Of a stretch of DNA of 64,000 nt, positions 44,503-57,626 are shown one piece after another. The DNA comes from Ajuga chamaepitys (lineage: Eukaryota; Streptophyta; Magnoliopsida; Lamiales; Lamiaceae). The stretch's first letter is position 1. Each line of letters starts with the position of its first letter. The notes below the pieces were generated by a model. The model was given only the letters and a program-made list of their open reading frames with translations, searched no databases and was not told the origin of the DNA. The translations under genes and the position numbers were made by a program. The stretch covers positions 78,566,427 to 78,630,426 of the forward strand of contig OY282495.1 of assembly GCA_958295605.1 (NCBI GenBank), given 5' to 3'.

Positions 44503-45925
44503 TAGTTAGTAATATTAAAGGCCTAACACAATTTAAGAAAATGGTGAGCCGAAGCCCTAGAATTTATTGTTATGATCATTGGGCTACTATAATTTATTGT
44601 ATGAATGAAGCCCAACATTGGACGGGTGGGCCGAAGCCATGATAGATGATTGTAGCTGGAGCCTAGTATAATTTATTGTAATCTATTATAATTGATTGAT
44701 GTAAAGTCTCCATTTTATCTCCTCATATCCCAAATGCAATTGGAATTCTCTAGAAAAGAAGATAAAGCGGTGGTGGCTGCTGACATTAATTTAGTGGCGA
44801 CCATCAAAATTGTCTGTTTCGACTTCCAGCCTATTCATCTGTTTAGCATGCTCTCTCTCTCATCTGTCTCTCTCCATCTCTCTCTCTCTCTCTGAACGCT
44901 ACTGTAACTCTCTCTTATTCTCTCTCTACTACTATCTTTCATGTGTGGCTCTCCCTCTCTCTATAAACGTCACTGTTACTATATTTCTCTCTCTACTACT
45001 ATTTTTTTCGAATCACCATTCCAATTTTCATTTTCTTTGTTAGTTACAGATGTACATAGTGACAATCAAAGAACTTTAGCTTTTTAATTGTTTAAGATTG
45101 ATGTTGTTTTCGATTTTATATAGAGACTTACAGCTTTGAAATATTATTTGTTTTACCTTATCAAATTTATTTCACATTTTGTATAGATCTTTACTTATTG
45201 TGTAAAAGACACAAACTGGATTTGATTTTGATGAAGAATCATGTAGATGTAGCAGATTTACTTGATATTTTGTACAAATCTTTACTTATTGTGTAAAGGA
45301 TACAATCTAGATTTGATTTAGATGAAGAATCCAGTAGATGCACCAGAAACACTGGCAGATTTATAATTGCATCGATATATAATTCGGTAGTAATTATAAA
45401 TCCAAAATATGCATAGGCCGATCTATTTATTTTATAAATAAGTAGATGTGCATGTTAATTTGGACCTTAATATTTATGTCATATTACTACATGCGTGAGA
45501 TTGTAGACATCCATTCTTTTAAATGAGTTCTATCAAATTTTCAAAAATGTCAATGGATCTTTCGGTGATTTGTATAGATCTATAGATCTAAGACATGCAG
45601 TTGCTAGATCTGTGTTACGGTGTACATTCTTCTTAAACTCTTTATACTAACCTCTCAAGGCTATTTGTTTGAAAAACTGTATGTTCTTTCAGATCCTGTA
45701 GTTTTTTAATTTAAAATGCTTTATGAAATGGATGTTTTTGTAGAATCGAGATTACGGTCTGTGTAAGGAATGATTATTTAGTTGAAATCTGGTAGTTACT
45801 TCACCGGTAGCCACTATCTATCTGGTTCTCTCTTCTTATGAGAATAGTTTGTCTATATAATCTTGATTTAAAAAGTGTATCTAGAAAAAAAAATTCCTGA
45901 AACTTTTATTTTATAATAGTTAATA
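44503..45925. other. spacer with CT microsatellites and a small tandem duplication
   Basis: CT-rich runs (44838-44895 and scattered to 45000) resemble an old leader sequence. Around 45185 and 45287 a unit of about 102 bp is tandemly repeated (TCTTTACTTATTGTGTAAA ... GATGAAGAATC). No gene is supported. This stretch may be the outer part of the large MULE-like block to the right. Confidence 0.5.
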
Positions 45926-46141
45926 CTCCCTCAGTCCCGCTCTAATTTGCCTACTTTCCTTTTTGGTTTGTCCCAATATAATTTGCCAGTCCATAAATGG
46001 CAACTTTATCTCACAATCTCCACCCTCAAAATCTCCACATTCAATCTCCACCTTTAAAAAAGTCAAAGATTCCACAAAATCTATTTTTTCTTAACCTCCG
46101 TGTCTGGCCAAGGTATGCAAATTGGGCCGGGACGGAGGAAG
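45926..46141. mobile_element. Stowaway-like MITE (216 bp)
   Basis: CTCCCTCAGTCCCGCTCTAA... and ...TTGGGCCGGGACGGAGGAAG, inverted, TA on both sides. In the interior the GGTGGAGATTG phrase is in reverse orientation relative to the copies at 11547 and 43927, so it is inserted the other way round. Confidence 0.9.
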
Positions 46142-47911
46142 TATCTTTTTAATGTTAACTTTATGGAATTTATTTTATAGGTACAACAAATATACATGAA
46201 TTCAAGAACAGTTTCACTCAAATTGAAATACCAAATTTGAAGCAGAATTGCAGTTAAAGATAGGTAAATTACCTGCATGATTTAGTAATGTAATGAAAAT
46301 TTTCTATTTATAGAACATATATTGTGCAATAATCAAAATATGAATCATATAAAATGAAATTCTACAGAGAATTGTAGCATATGTTTGTTTGATGACATAC
46401 AAACTGGTGTATACGTATTTGAATGTGAATATTCTTCATGTAAACATGTTTGCTGCATTTAGGGATACCTATTGTTGATATGAATAGCGTAAAAAGGATG
46501 ACCTATGAACATAAAGCCTTGTAGGCATGTAAATTTGCATAAACTTATGAATTGAATATGATTACTGATAAGAGACATTTTAACATTCAAGACATATGAG
46601 CATTGCTGCATATGAGCATGAAAGTTTGTTTGAAGATATTGCATAAATATAATTATTTTGAAATATGATTTGTGAAACCGTATTTTGCATATAGCTTATG
46701 ATATATGTTGATGTACAATGTAATCTGATGCATATGAACATGAAATTTGGCAGTTTGAACAGAAAACATGAGATGTGTATTGTTTCAGTTTTCTATAAAG
46801 AAAAAACAAACTATTTGTAACTATTTTGGAAAAATGTTCCAGATGTACTAACTTGCTTATTGTCAAACACGCACTCCAAGCTTCCCATCTCCTTTGGATG
46901 CTCCCTTGCTTTAACTTGGTAACTATGTACCAATCTGACATGGACAACCAATGATGTGATAGAGAGATTAAGATCTTGTATGAGACTAAACAAAGGTACC
47001 ATGAGATCAAGTATTGGCTGAATGAAAGAGTTGATGAATGTTTGAGAAAAACGATAAACGTGGTGGGGTAAACGATAAGGTGCCGATGATGCAAAATGAG
47101 GTTTGAATAATGACTATTCTATCTGCATAAGTATGAAATTATAACCATGCTACATTGCCAGGGCTGCTATTTGGATGGGGAAGTTACTTAACTGTAACAT
47201 GTTTGAACATGATGGTGTTAAGTGGTGAACGATTACTATTTATTATGTATTTCTCCGTAATCAAATTTTTGGTAACTGTTATGGCATGTAATTGTCATGC
47301 GCAAATGTAGTGGGGATCAACCGTCAAGGACGATGATGATTTATTCCTGAGGCTTCCATTAGAATTATATTTATTTTGAAATATATAATATTATATTCTA
47401 CATTCCATGTTAGTTGTAAATTTTCTATTCAACTATTCAGATTGTAATTTGTAAGTGTAGTGATAATCTGTGATTCAAAATATTTTTTAATTTTTGTTGT
47501 TGTTGCTCTTGATGACAATGATTAGTTATTCTTTTTAAATTGTAAGTTAAAATATAGTTTTTCATTTCTAAAAATAAAATTTATAAATTTGGCATATGGG
47601 TTTTTGAAATTTAAGGTGCTTCTAAAAAATTAAATGTAATTAAAGAGATAGATCATCAAAGTAGTCTGTCAGCGGAAGTAATAAAATATTTAAAAAGTAT
47701 ACATACGCAGTTGACGCAAAGTGAGAACTGCTGTGGTTTAATTTATTTGGAAAGAGAGAAAGGGCAGAAAAATATTTAAATAAAATTACTGGCAGCGTGA
47801 CACGTGTACCTTGCGAAAAAGCAGGGCTGATATGTGCTGACAGACTGACAGCTGTCACCTGCGATTTTTCTTTAATAGTAAGTAGGATTGTGTTTTTATG
47901 TAATAGGTTCA
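46142..47911. other. AT-rich spacer, no gene seen
   Basis: No coding domain is recognised on either strand. Short antisense frames near 46700-47090 and 47640-47960 lack domain signatures. From about 47640 the sequence may be the 5' flank of the Ulp1-like gene, with a CACGTGT box near 47800. Confidence 0.5.
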
Positions 47912-48204
47912 AATGGAAGACAAATCTAATCAATTGCCAAAGAAAAAGGGGTATTTCAAACAAATGATTCGTAAGCCTCCTATAATTCAGAAAAATGTTC
48001 TTAGATCTACTATGAAGAAAAGTCTTGAAAAGGCTCCCTAGAAATTAGTTGCCCAGGAAAATGGTACTAGTGAATCTGTGAAGGAATGATCTAGGAAGTC
48101 TATGAATGAAGCTTTGAAGGAGAAAGAACTTGGGATGAAAAAGGATAGTAGTGATTGTGTTGAAAGTCCTGAAAAGAAGAAAAAGAGAAAAGAAAGGACT
48201 GATG

Positions 48205-48430
48205 GGGGATTGGTTGAAAAACAAGTTAAAAAGAAAAGTAAACGAAAAGAGAAATATGTTGAAGGTGGTGTTGGAAGTAGGGGATTCATTGAATAACAAG
48301 TTAAAAAGAAACGTAAAGGAAAAGAGAAATCTGTTGAATGTGATGTTGGAAGTAGGGGAGTTGTTGATGAACAAATTAAGAAGAAAAATAAAGGAAGAGA
48401 CAAATCCACTGAAGGTGATGTTGGAAAGAA
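48205..48430 (+). repeat. three in-frame tandem repeats (about 72-75 bp) in the Lys-rich head
   Basis: Each unit encodes a version of QVKKKRKGKEKSVECDVGSR; the three units read QVKKKSKRKEKYVEGGVG, QVKKKRKGKEKSVECDVG and QIKKKNKGRDKSTEGDVG. Highly basic; possibly a nuclear-localisation or nucleic-acid-binding tail in the ancestral protein. Confidence 0.85.
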
Positions 48431-48599
48431 AAAGAAAAATGAAGACAAATTTGTGAATATTGATGAAGATAAAAAACCAAGGATTTTTTTTTTTTTACAG
48501 TTTTGTAATATGTTGTGTATTTGATATACTATATCTTTATAATTTGTTCAGTTTAAATATGTTTATATGTAGTATATGTTATATAGTACATATAGTGCA

Positions 48600-49310
48600 T
48601 GTGTAATAATTGTAAATCAGATTCTATAAATATTTATATAGTAGACATAGTACATGTTTGTAAACTGTATAGTGTATTTATGTTTATGATTTAGTATAAA
48701 TGTTTGTTATTACAGTACACTTAATGTTTTGCTGATAGTATATTGAATTTGCTTTATAGTATATGTTTTATAAACTGCATAGTGTATGTATGTTTATGAT
48801 TTAGTATAATTTTTTTTATTACAGTATACTTAATGTTTGCTAATAGTATTTTTAATTTACTTTATAATAGATGTTTGTAAATTGTTCAGTGTATGTATGT
48901 TTTTTATTTAGTATAAATGTTTGTTATTACAGTATACTTAATGTTTGCTGAGAGTATTTTTAATTTGCTTTATAGTCTTATTTGTCAAGTGTACACTTAA
49001 TGTTATGCTGATAGTATATTGAATTTGCTTTATAGTATATGTTTTATAAACTGCATAGTGTATGTATGTTTATGATTTAATATATTTTTTGTTATTACAG
49101 TATACTTAATGTTTGCTAATAGTATTTTTAATTTGCTTTATAATACATGTTTGTAAATTGTTCAGTGTATGTATGTTTTTGGTTTAGTATAAATGTTTGT
49201 TATCACAATATACTTAATATTTGCTGAGAGTATTTTTAATTTGCTTTATAGTACTTGTTTGTCAACTGTACAATTTATGTATGTTTTTGTTTCAGTATTT
49301 TTTATTTGTT
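48600..49310 (+). repeat. AT-rich minisatellite with higher-order period (about 280 bp)
   Basis: Monomers of roughly 105-120 bp contain TATTACAGTATACTTAATGT, TTTGCTTTATAGTA and GTGTATGTATGTTT. The variants alternate so that the unit at about 48720 recurs at about 49000. It lies between two coding pieces of the Ulp1-like gene and was probably intronic. The same words (TACAGTATAT, AGTATATGTTTGTAAACTGT) recur at 50400-50470, 51030-51085, 52560-53110, 53440-53660 and 56190-56560. Confidence 0.8.
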
Positions 49311-52300
49311 ATTAATAATTTTATGTTCTTAAATTTTCAGGAATTTTATTTTCCAGTGCAGAGCATCAAGTTTATATAATATCATATAAAATTGAATGAT
49401 GCTAAAAGAAAAGATGTAGAAAGGTATTGGGTTTGGGGGGTTATTGCATTTTACATATTAATAGGAATTGCCATCGTGGGTTGCTTAATTGGTTGGTATG
49501 CAATTTTGATCCTAGAAGTAGGATGCTAAGATTGGATAGTTTTCGTAGATTCCTTGTGACTGCTGACGATATTTATGATGTCTTTATGATCCCTAGGAAC
49601 GAGGGTGCTGCTGTTCCAACTTATATCCGGCCAAAAGATAATCCTGAACTCTTGGGTAGGTTGGAAGCTGAATATGGTCTAATGTTTAGTGCCCGATTGA
49701 GTATTCTAGATAGTTTATTTGTTGGTCGGCTGAGAGATGGGGGGGAATGATTTTAAAAGGATTTTTTATTGTATGCGCTTTGGTTTTTCTTGTCCCCCTC
49801 CCTCCTCCCACCAAATCGGTTGTTGACGGTTGGTATTTTGAAAGCCACTGAGTATGTTAGTCTTATACCTAAGTTTGATTGGTGTACTTTTGTGCTTGAG
49901 AGATTATGTCAATTTGTTGACAATTATGTGAATCACAGTGGTACGTATGTGGGTGGTTGTATAGTTTTGTTGCAAATTGTTTACTTACATAGGGTCAAGT
50001 GGAATGGTCTGGCTGAGCCATCTGTTTTGTCACTCATACGCTATTGGTCGAACCAGAAATTGGCTCAAAGATGTATGGAGGAGGCTAGAGCAAAGGTATA
50101 CGGGGATGAAGACTTGATTTTGGATAAGTATCCAATTTCTAGGAATGGGCAAGTGTTAGGTAGTTCAATGGATGGAGGTCTGGATATTATGAAAGGAAGT
50201 CTGATGGAAAAGAGAATGAAAAGGATGAAGAATTGAGATTAAATTTTCTATCCCAAATTCTGAGCTGAAGAATTCTGAGGTACATAATGTTGTCACTGGT
50301 GTAAGTAAAATTACCTAGCTTTGTCATTACTTAGCAATTCTGTGTTTGTGTTATGTTATAGCTTATAGTAATAGTATATGCTTTGTTGTTTAGTAGTACT
50401 ATTGTAATGTTGATACAGTATATCTTTTGGTTGGCTTATTGTAATGTTGATATAGTACATGTTTACTATTGTGTATGAATTTAAAGTCTATATTTTTATT
50501 GTTGCATCGTCTTCATGAGATTCTTCTTTTCTTTAAGAGGGATATCTCAATTGTGCCCAATCATTGTATGACACAATTGTTGGAAATGAAGAGATCTTCA
50601 AAAGAGGATGCTGGGACTTTAACTCTTAAAACTTCGGATTCTCAAAAATTCTTTTCAGAAGAACGAGTTCATAAAATTATTGATGATGTGGTCAATAAGT
50701 TTATGAGGTACAAGAAAATAGACTTTGATGGTCATACGTTCAATATTCTGACATCATCCTCCGATGTTAACAAATTTGGTGAAGGTCGAGACAGCGAAGT
50801 TGAACCCGCATTCGGGAAAGAGTTATGTGAGGTGTTGAAGTCACTTAGTGCTAGAAATGAGAATCCAGACCCTGATTTAGATTTTGACTCTTTGACAATT
50901 GATGGGAATTCTAAATACATGTCTCCGTTCTTAATTGCACACAAACACTTGTTGTTTTCCATGGGTTCAAGGGAAAGAGAAATTATAGACTACTGTTTGT
51001 TTAGTAAAGACCCAGAAAATGATATGTAAGTATTTATTTTACAATATACTTTATTTTGCTTTACAGTATTGACATAGTATATGTTTTCTTTTTCAGTGTT
51101 GTTTGTTTCAGGATGGAAAATGTTCATATTGTACCAATTCAGGATATGATCTCTTTGATTCCAGCTAAATAATTTTTTAATTCTATTTGTTGACACATGG
51201 ATTTGCATCATCAATAGGGGAGAAGGTGCCTCAATTCAACGCTCCCATTATGTTTTTAACACCGGGCATGTTGTATGTTTGCAGTTTTGTATTAATTATT
51301 TTTTTTTTGTATAATTTTTATTTATTCTTTTTAGTTGTTGTAGTAGTCTTTAAGGATGTTAGTGATGGGAATTGGTGATGAAGAAGAAAATGAGAAGGAA
51401 ATTATAGGTGCTTGGGAGTTGCAGTCCCGTAGAAACATAGATTTCTTAAAATCTATTGATATGGTTAGTTTTTTTATATTAATTTGTTTTAAGTATTTTT
51501 ATTGATATTTTAGTTGTCTTTATTAACATCGTCTTCTTTTTTTCCTTGTAGATTTTTGTGCCTTTTCTTCTCTTCATTTTGCTTGCGTTGTTGCGAATTT
51601 TGTCGATTCCAAGTTCCATTATTTGGATAATCACAAGTATGGCGCAGATGAAACTGATGTGCTTTTGGTAAGAGACAGTTTTTTATTTCTTATAGTACTG
51701 TTTATTAAGTATACTAGTACACGCTTTAAAAAGTAATAATATGTTCATTTTTTTTTTTACTAGTACACACTTTGGTAACATAATCTTTTTTTTTTTTTTT
51801 TTTGTATAGCAAAATCATTTGTCTGTTTTTCTTGATCGAATCGGACACCCTAAAGGCAAGGAAGTCTTGATGTACGGTTTTGATAATGTGCCATTTAATT
51901 GGCAAACTAGAAAACACGATCAAGATTGTGCTATTTATTTGATGCATCATATGATGCATTTTGATGACATCGTTTCTTCGGAACCTAATTTGTGCAAGGT
52001 ATTTCTCTCTTTTTATTTATTACATGTTTTGTGTTTTTTATTTGGTCTTATCTATTTTTAATATTTTTTTGTTTTATTATTTTAGGCTGATGTTCGGCGT
52101 GTTTTACGCGCTGAAATTTGTGTTCAAATTGTTCGTTAAAGACTTAATGAAGCAAAACAAGAGGTTTTTGAAGCTGTAAGGATGTTCAACAAGGAAAAGC
52201 TAGCATTAATAGCAAGGATTGCTGAAAAGAAGAGGGAAGATGTCGTTGAAAGGGGTAAGCTGTTGGAAAGAAATATAATCGTCGAAAGCAACATAAAAAG

Positions 52301-52433
52301 ACTTCGAAATGAAAAAGAATTATAGGGTTAATGGGAAAAACATTGTTCATTTTGTTCATTTTTTTGTGTTTTTTATGGGTGTTGCAAAAGATTGAATCTA
52401 TTTTCTTATGTCAATATTCAGGGTACAAAAGTA

Positions 52434-52436
<3 letters not shown>

Positions 52437-52492
<56 letters not shown>
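52437..52492. repeat. (AT)n microsatellite
   Basis: About 28 AT units just after the Ulp1-like gene. Confidence 0.95.
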
Positions 52493-52497
<5 letters not shown>

Positions 52498-53106
52498 ATG
52501 TTATTCAAAATATATACGATCGGGTCACTATATGCAAGTATTATTTATACTATAACCCTTGGAAAATAATCAGTGCGTATACTATTAGACAAATAACACA
52601 TACTATAAGCGAACATAAAATATACTATAACCTTGGAAATACAGCTACAGAGTAACTTACAAAGAATAGACAAAGTAGTATAGGAGAAATCAGAGTTGAA
52701 AAAAACCTATACTATGAAGCAACATAACATGTACTATAAGCCAACATTAAATATACTGTAACGTTATTATTAGGCAACATTACATATACTGTAAGTTAAA
52801 CATTTTTAATAAATGCATACTAGAAATCAGAGTTATGCTAATCGTATACTATCAGGCAACATAAAAAGTACTATAAGCGATAATTAAATATACCGTAAAT
52901 GTAAACAAACTACAAAAAATAATCTTTTGTTTAAACTGAATAGGAGAAATCGGAGTTACATTAACATTTATACACTGTATTTTTTATGTAAGGTTGAAAA
53001 AAATAAATATATAGCACTGCAGAAGAAAAATAATTATACAAAACGTATATTACTAGGCAATACAACACATACTATATGCGGAAATTAAATATACTGTAAG
53101 CTGTAT
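52493..53106. repeat. tandem-like TACTATAAGC-rich spacer between convergent TE genes
   Basis: The words ATACTATAAGC, CAACATAA and AAATATACTGTAA recur every 30-60 bp without coding potential. It continues after the fold-back element (53440-53690). It forms the shared 3' region between the Ulp1-like and FAR1-like genes. Confidence 0.65.
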
Positions 53107-53113
53107 AAAAAAT

Positions 53114-53429
53114 AGGGATAATTACAAAATGGCCGCCGAACTATTAGCACTTTTTCACTTCGGCATATAAACTATTAACAGTGACTAAACCGCCGCCAAC
53201 CTATTTGAATATTACTACTCGAAAGCTGCCGGCCAGAATACCGCCCAAATTCATTGCACACCCGGTTTCGAAAAACCACCTTTTCGGACAGAATTTGGGT
53301 GGTATTCTGGCCGGCAGCTTTCGAGTAGTAATATTCAAATAGGTTGGCAGCGATTTAGTCACTGTTAATAGTTTATATGCCGAAGTGAAAAAGTGCTAAT
53401 AGTTCGGCGACCATTTTGTAATTATCCCT
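53114..53429. mobile_element. fold-back MITE (316 bp) with about 130-bp inverted arms
   Basis: The left arm starts AGGGATAATTACAAAATGG and the right arm ends CCATTTTGTAATTATCCCT. The arms remain complementary with few mismatches for about 130 bp (e.g. GAATACCGCCCAAATT / AATTTGGGTGGTATTC), leaving a short loop near 53255-53290. The flanks are identical AAAAAAT (53107-53113, 53430-53436), a likely 7-bp duplication, although the A-run makes the length uncertain. It is markedly GC-richer than its host spacer. Confidence 0.9.
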
Positions 53430-54406
53430 AAAAAATATACTATAGAGAATAATGTTTTTTTAAACTGAATAGAAGAAATCAGGGTTACAATAACATATAC
53501 TATAAACTAATATTATATATATTGTGTATCTTATGTAGGTTGGAAACAATAAATATATAGCACTGCATAAGAAAAAACAATAATGAAAAATGTATACTAT
53601 CAGCCAACACAACACATACTATATGCGGAAATTAAATATACTATAAGTTGTATAAAAAATATACTATAGAGAATGATGTTTTTCAAAACTGAATAGCACT
53701 GTTAAAGATTGACTACATGAACATTTGGTGTTTTTGAACCAAATTCATTGTTATTGATTGGATTGGTTCTCTTGCTTTCTTTATTCTTCGTTTTTCAAGT
53801 TGACTCTTTGCCCTTTGTGACTTCCTCCCTTTTATAGTTGATTGAACTGGATCAAGAATAGTGTTACATGACTCGATGAGAATGATTGGTTCTGAAGTTT
53901 CCAAGAAAGCATCAATAGCTTCCTTATCTCTTACATATCATTCTTCCATGATTCTTCTTGTTTCTTCTTGTTGTTGGTTTTTCAATATCAGATTGTAGTA
54001 ATTGCGTACCAGTTGATGCCTCCATTGAATGTTCACTTGATAGCTTTCTATCTCTGGATTTGACTTGCTACTTTTCTCTCAAACATTTGATTTTATCATT
54101 TTTGTCCATCTCTTTTTTATGTAATTTTCGGGAATGTTTTGGTCAGAATTTATGTGTAATACTCTCAAGCAATGGTAACAAAGAATTCTACACTCTTCAA
54201 ATTTCTTGCAACTGCATGAAATTAAATTCATGCTTCTATCATATATTAGTGTGCTTCTTTTATTATCAACCATACTTGATGAAACTTGATAGATCAATGT
54301 ATTGTCTTCACATCCAAGTAGACTTGAATAACTTGAAATGCATTTCTGAAATTCCTCCTCAAAATCCTTGAAATTTTTTGTAGTATATACCTCTTAAACT
54401 TATTTT

Positions 54407-55713
54407 TGTTGGGTTTGTATACTGAAAGCAAGACTTTTATGTTGTACACAATGTTTTCAGTTATTCACTGTTAATCTCCTATTTGACTCTCTTTACACTA
54501 ACCACTATTTATGTCCTTATATCTTTTACTATAAGTAGATTATATGGTGTGTTGTAGATCACAGAGGATCATATGATTGGTTAACCTTAATTAAATATAA
54601 AATATAAATCACAATCGAGACGATTTGAGGACGAGCTGTTGGTATAGCCTGCAGTATTAAGTAGAAATAGTTTATCTTGACTATTTACTTATATTGGTAC
54701 GTCTTTACGTATTGATAGGATCACGGTGAGATAAGTTCTTCTATCTGGCCTGAGTAGAAGAACAAGAGATCTCAGTGACTTATTGTAATCTAAACCCTAA
54801 TAAGATTACAGTTGTGTATGCGTGTCTGTGTGTCATTTTGACTTACCATGAGTGAGAGTTAAGTGATAACTCAATATACTCCATATCTTGGGTGACAGCA
54901 GTTTGCATATGATAATTGGTTATCTGTATTAAGGTAATCATATCCGTTTTAGGATGATGATATCCCCTTAAGGAGCTCAAAAGGTTTATTGTACTAAACT
55001 TTGCAGGTTGATTAAGCTCAGGTACAATAATGGTTGAATGGTACTACTTAAGGAATTAATAAGCAATTAGTTAATTTAAGTTGTCAGAAGCTTTAATTAA
55101 TTAATGGATATTCGATATCTTAAATACGGGGATTAATTAAGTCTAAATTCAAGCCCCGACTCGATTTCGGAAATAAAGAGTTAAGTCAATATTAATTCTC
55201 TAGTGGAATGAATTAATATTTATGAATTAATTATGTTCTGGGCTGAACATAGAAAAATTAATTCATATTTAGGCCCATCTTTATTCCTTGTATTTGATCC
55301 CTGGGCTGGCCCATCTGGCTCCTAGCCCAAGAGGGAATTAATCTATCGCGTCAGGCCCAGACTCAATGTATTAAGTTTAAATACATAACTCCTAATCTGT
55401 GATTTTGTATAAACCTACTGTAAAATCACAGAGAAGAGAGAAATAGAGAGAGTGGCGGCGACTGTAGAAAAATTTCCAGACTTGGAATTTCTCAAAGTTT
55501 GTCGTCCATCCGGAATTTGGAACTGAGCAGGGATACAGTCTTGAAGATCAAAGTTGGAGTTGATCACCAGTTCGTTGTGTACCCAATTCTTAGGTTAATT
55601 CTAATACATCAAAGTGTTGCAATTAAATTAAATAAATGCATTTTTAGGATTAATCAATGTATGGTGAATTATGATAATCCAAGAAGAGCCTAGGGAAATT
55701 CAAAATTCCTACA
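54407..55713 (+). repeat. solo LTR D (1307 bp) with target duplication ATTTT
   Basis: TGTTGGGTTTGTATACTGAA...AAATTCCTACA has TG...CA ends and identical ATTTT at 54402-54406 and 55714-55718. It splits the FAR1-type transposase gene between its SSQRSESTN region and its SWIM finger. The TGTTGGGTTTGTATAC start resembles plant copia LTRs, but no internal sequence is present to prove it. Orientation is taken from that start. Confidence 0.92.
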
Positions 55714-57626
55714 ATTTTATGATCCCTGTCATTTGTAGATTTCATTTAGGCTTTGATGTCGAACACGTGAACTCATCATATTTTTATGTGCTTCGGCAAC
55801 ACTTCATTGTTTCTTTAAAAATACCATAGAAATCAATTAAACTTGTTTTCTTCTTGGCATTGAAGGATATCACTTTGTTTGTGCTTTCACTTCTTTGGGA
55901 TGACCATATTCCAGCAGAAAAGAAGTCCTTGCTTAATGCAGTGCACCATATGTCCTTTAGACTGTACAATCTTGTAAACCACTCGTTTTTTTCAAGGCAA
56001 TATGTTGATATCATATTACTCCAACATATTTCAAATTAAGTTTCATTAACACATCCTGACAAGCACTTGATGAATGTGTTGTTACCTTTTAGACTTGCAA
56101 ATCTTGTTGTCGCATTTTGCTAAAGATGCCATTAGCAAAGACGATGTCTTGAATCAAGGAAAACCTGTATTATAAATAAAAAAAGTATAAGTAAACTGAT
56201 TATACAGTAAAAATATGTTTATGATACAGTATATGTATAAACATGAAAATATAAACATTGAAATGGATACAATATATGTTTTTACACTGTATAATATACA
56301 AATATTACTGACATAGTATATGAGTTTACATTATAGTGTGTATATATATATATTGTGGTAAAACATGTTCAGTGAATATGATACAATAAACATAGTATAT
56401 GTTTATATACTGTATAGTACACATACTTATTTGATGTAGTATATGACTTGAATCTGTTTTACAGTTTTTTGAAGCAGATTCTGTAAACTACTACATAGTA
56501 GTCACAGTATATATTTGTAAACTGTACAATATGAATATGTATGTGATGTAATATGTGTATGAGTTTCAGCAATGTGTTTCAGTACCTTTTCATTTGCTTT
56601 TGCAATTGCAAAATCTTGATATGTGAATATTGTGACTGGTGATTTCCCTCTCATTGATTTCTTGAATGATGCGAAAAGCCACTTAAATAATTCTAGTTTT
56701 TCATCTACTAGAAAAGCACAACCAAACATCACGTTCTTCCAATGGTTGTTTATTTCGATAACGGGAGCACAAATTAAATTGTACTTGTTTGTCCTATATG
56801 TTGTGTCGAATATAAGGACATCACTATAGATATCAAAATCCTCCACATTAATGAATCCCTCCAAAAGATATTGCGCAATCTTCCGTCTTTAATTTTAACT
56901 TTATAGAAAAACTAGTTGTCTTCTTCAACTTCTTCTTGTATCATGTCTATGATAGTTTCTGCATCTCCTCCTTCAATTGCTTGCATTTTCATATGATTTA
57001 TGAAATTCAAGTGATCTTTCTTGGTGTACCCGACACTCTCTTCACCCCCAGCTTCATAAACCATGTATCTGTAAGAGTCCATTGGCTTTATTCCAGAATC
57101 AACCATATTTGTTATTGTTTCTGCCTTTTCATTTGTGATCTTTCTCCTATTGATGTAAGTGGTTCAACTCTGGCCTAGTTAATTCATGATTGTGAAACAG
57201 ATTATGTCTCATAACTTCAAACCGCCCCTCTGTAATCTTTGAAACTTTCATTTCTGCCTCACAATTTGTTCTAACAGTCGGTTTTCTTTTCCTCTGGTTT
57301 TCTTTTTTGCTCAGCTTTAGAACAAACAAATGATTTCCCCACAACTTCTCCTTTTATTGAGAATCTATTTGTTGACTTTCGAACGTTGAATCTTTTGCTA
57401 CGAGCATGCTTGTAGTACAAATCATACATTTCAGTATTTGTGTTTCTTTTAATCCCATATAGTGAACCAGATATATCTATTGATTCATTTTGAAATTCTG
57501 TAAAAAATAAGAAAAAATGCAACAGATAAAGTATACTATCAAGCAAATCAAACAGTACTATCATATATAATAAAAGTATGTTGTATATGTGAAACAATAA
57601 ATCTTATGTCTCTTTTTGTTTTTTAC

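Larger units (their letters stand above)
47912..52325 (+). pseudogene. transposon-type Ulp1-like cysteine protease gene (decayed)
   Basis: The pieces, in order, are as follows. A Lys-rich head from ATG 47912 (MEDKSNQLPKKKGYFKQMI) has in-frame TAG, TGA and TAA plus three 72-75-bp tandem repeats (48205-48430). A globular plant-TE domain follows (about 49430-50236; RGLLNWLVCNFDPRSRMLRL, TADDIYDVFMIPRNEG). Next is a linker exon (about 50570-51027, donor GTAAGT), then VDTWICIINRGEGASIQRSH (about 51188-51270). The C48 peptidase core gives IFVP..., LHFACVVANFVDSKFHYLDN and QDCAIYLMHHM, with the His, Asp and Cys positions. A coiled-coil-like tail ends at 52325. The family removes SUMO-like modifiers and is often carried by plant MULEs. 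Stops and frameshifts show this copy is dead. Confidence 0.8.

Noticed and set aside
48038..48448. Phe/Ser-rich minus-strand frames
   Set aside because: Shadows of the Lys-rich tandem repeats on the plus strand.
48600..49310. CRISPR-like array
   Set aside because: The repeats have no constant-length unique spacers and the genome is a plant; it is an AT-rich minisatellite.
53958..54371. 137-residue plus-strand frame
   Set aside because: Opposite strand of the SWIM-finger part of the FAR1-type transposase, which has clear motifs.
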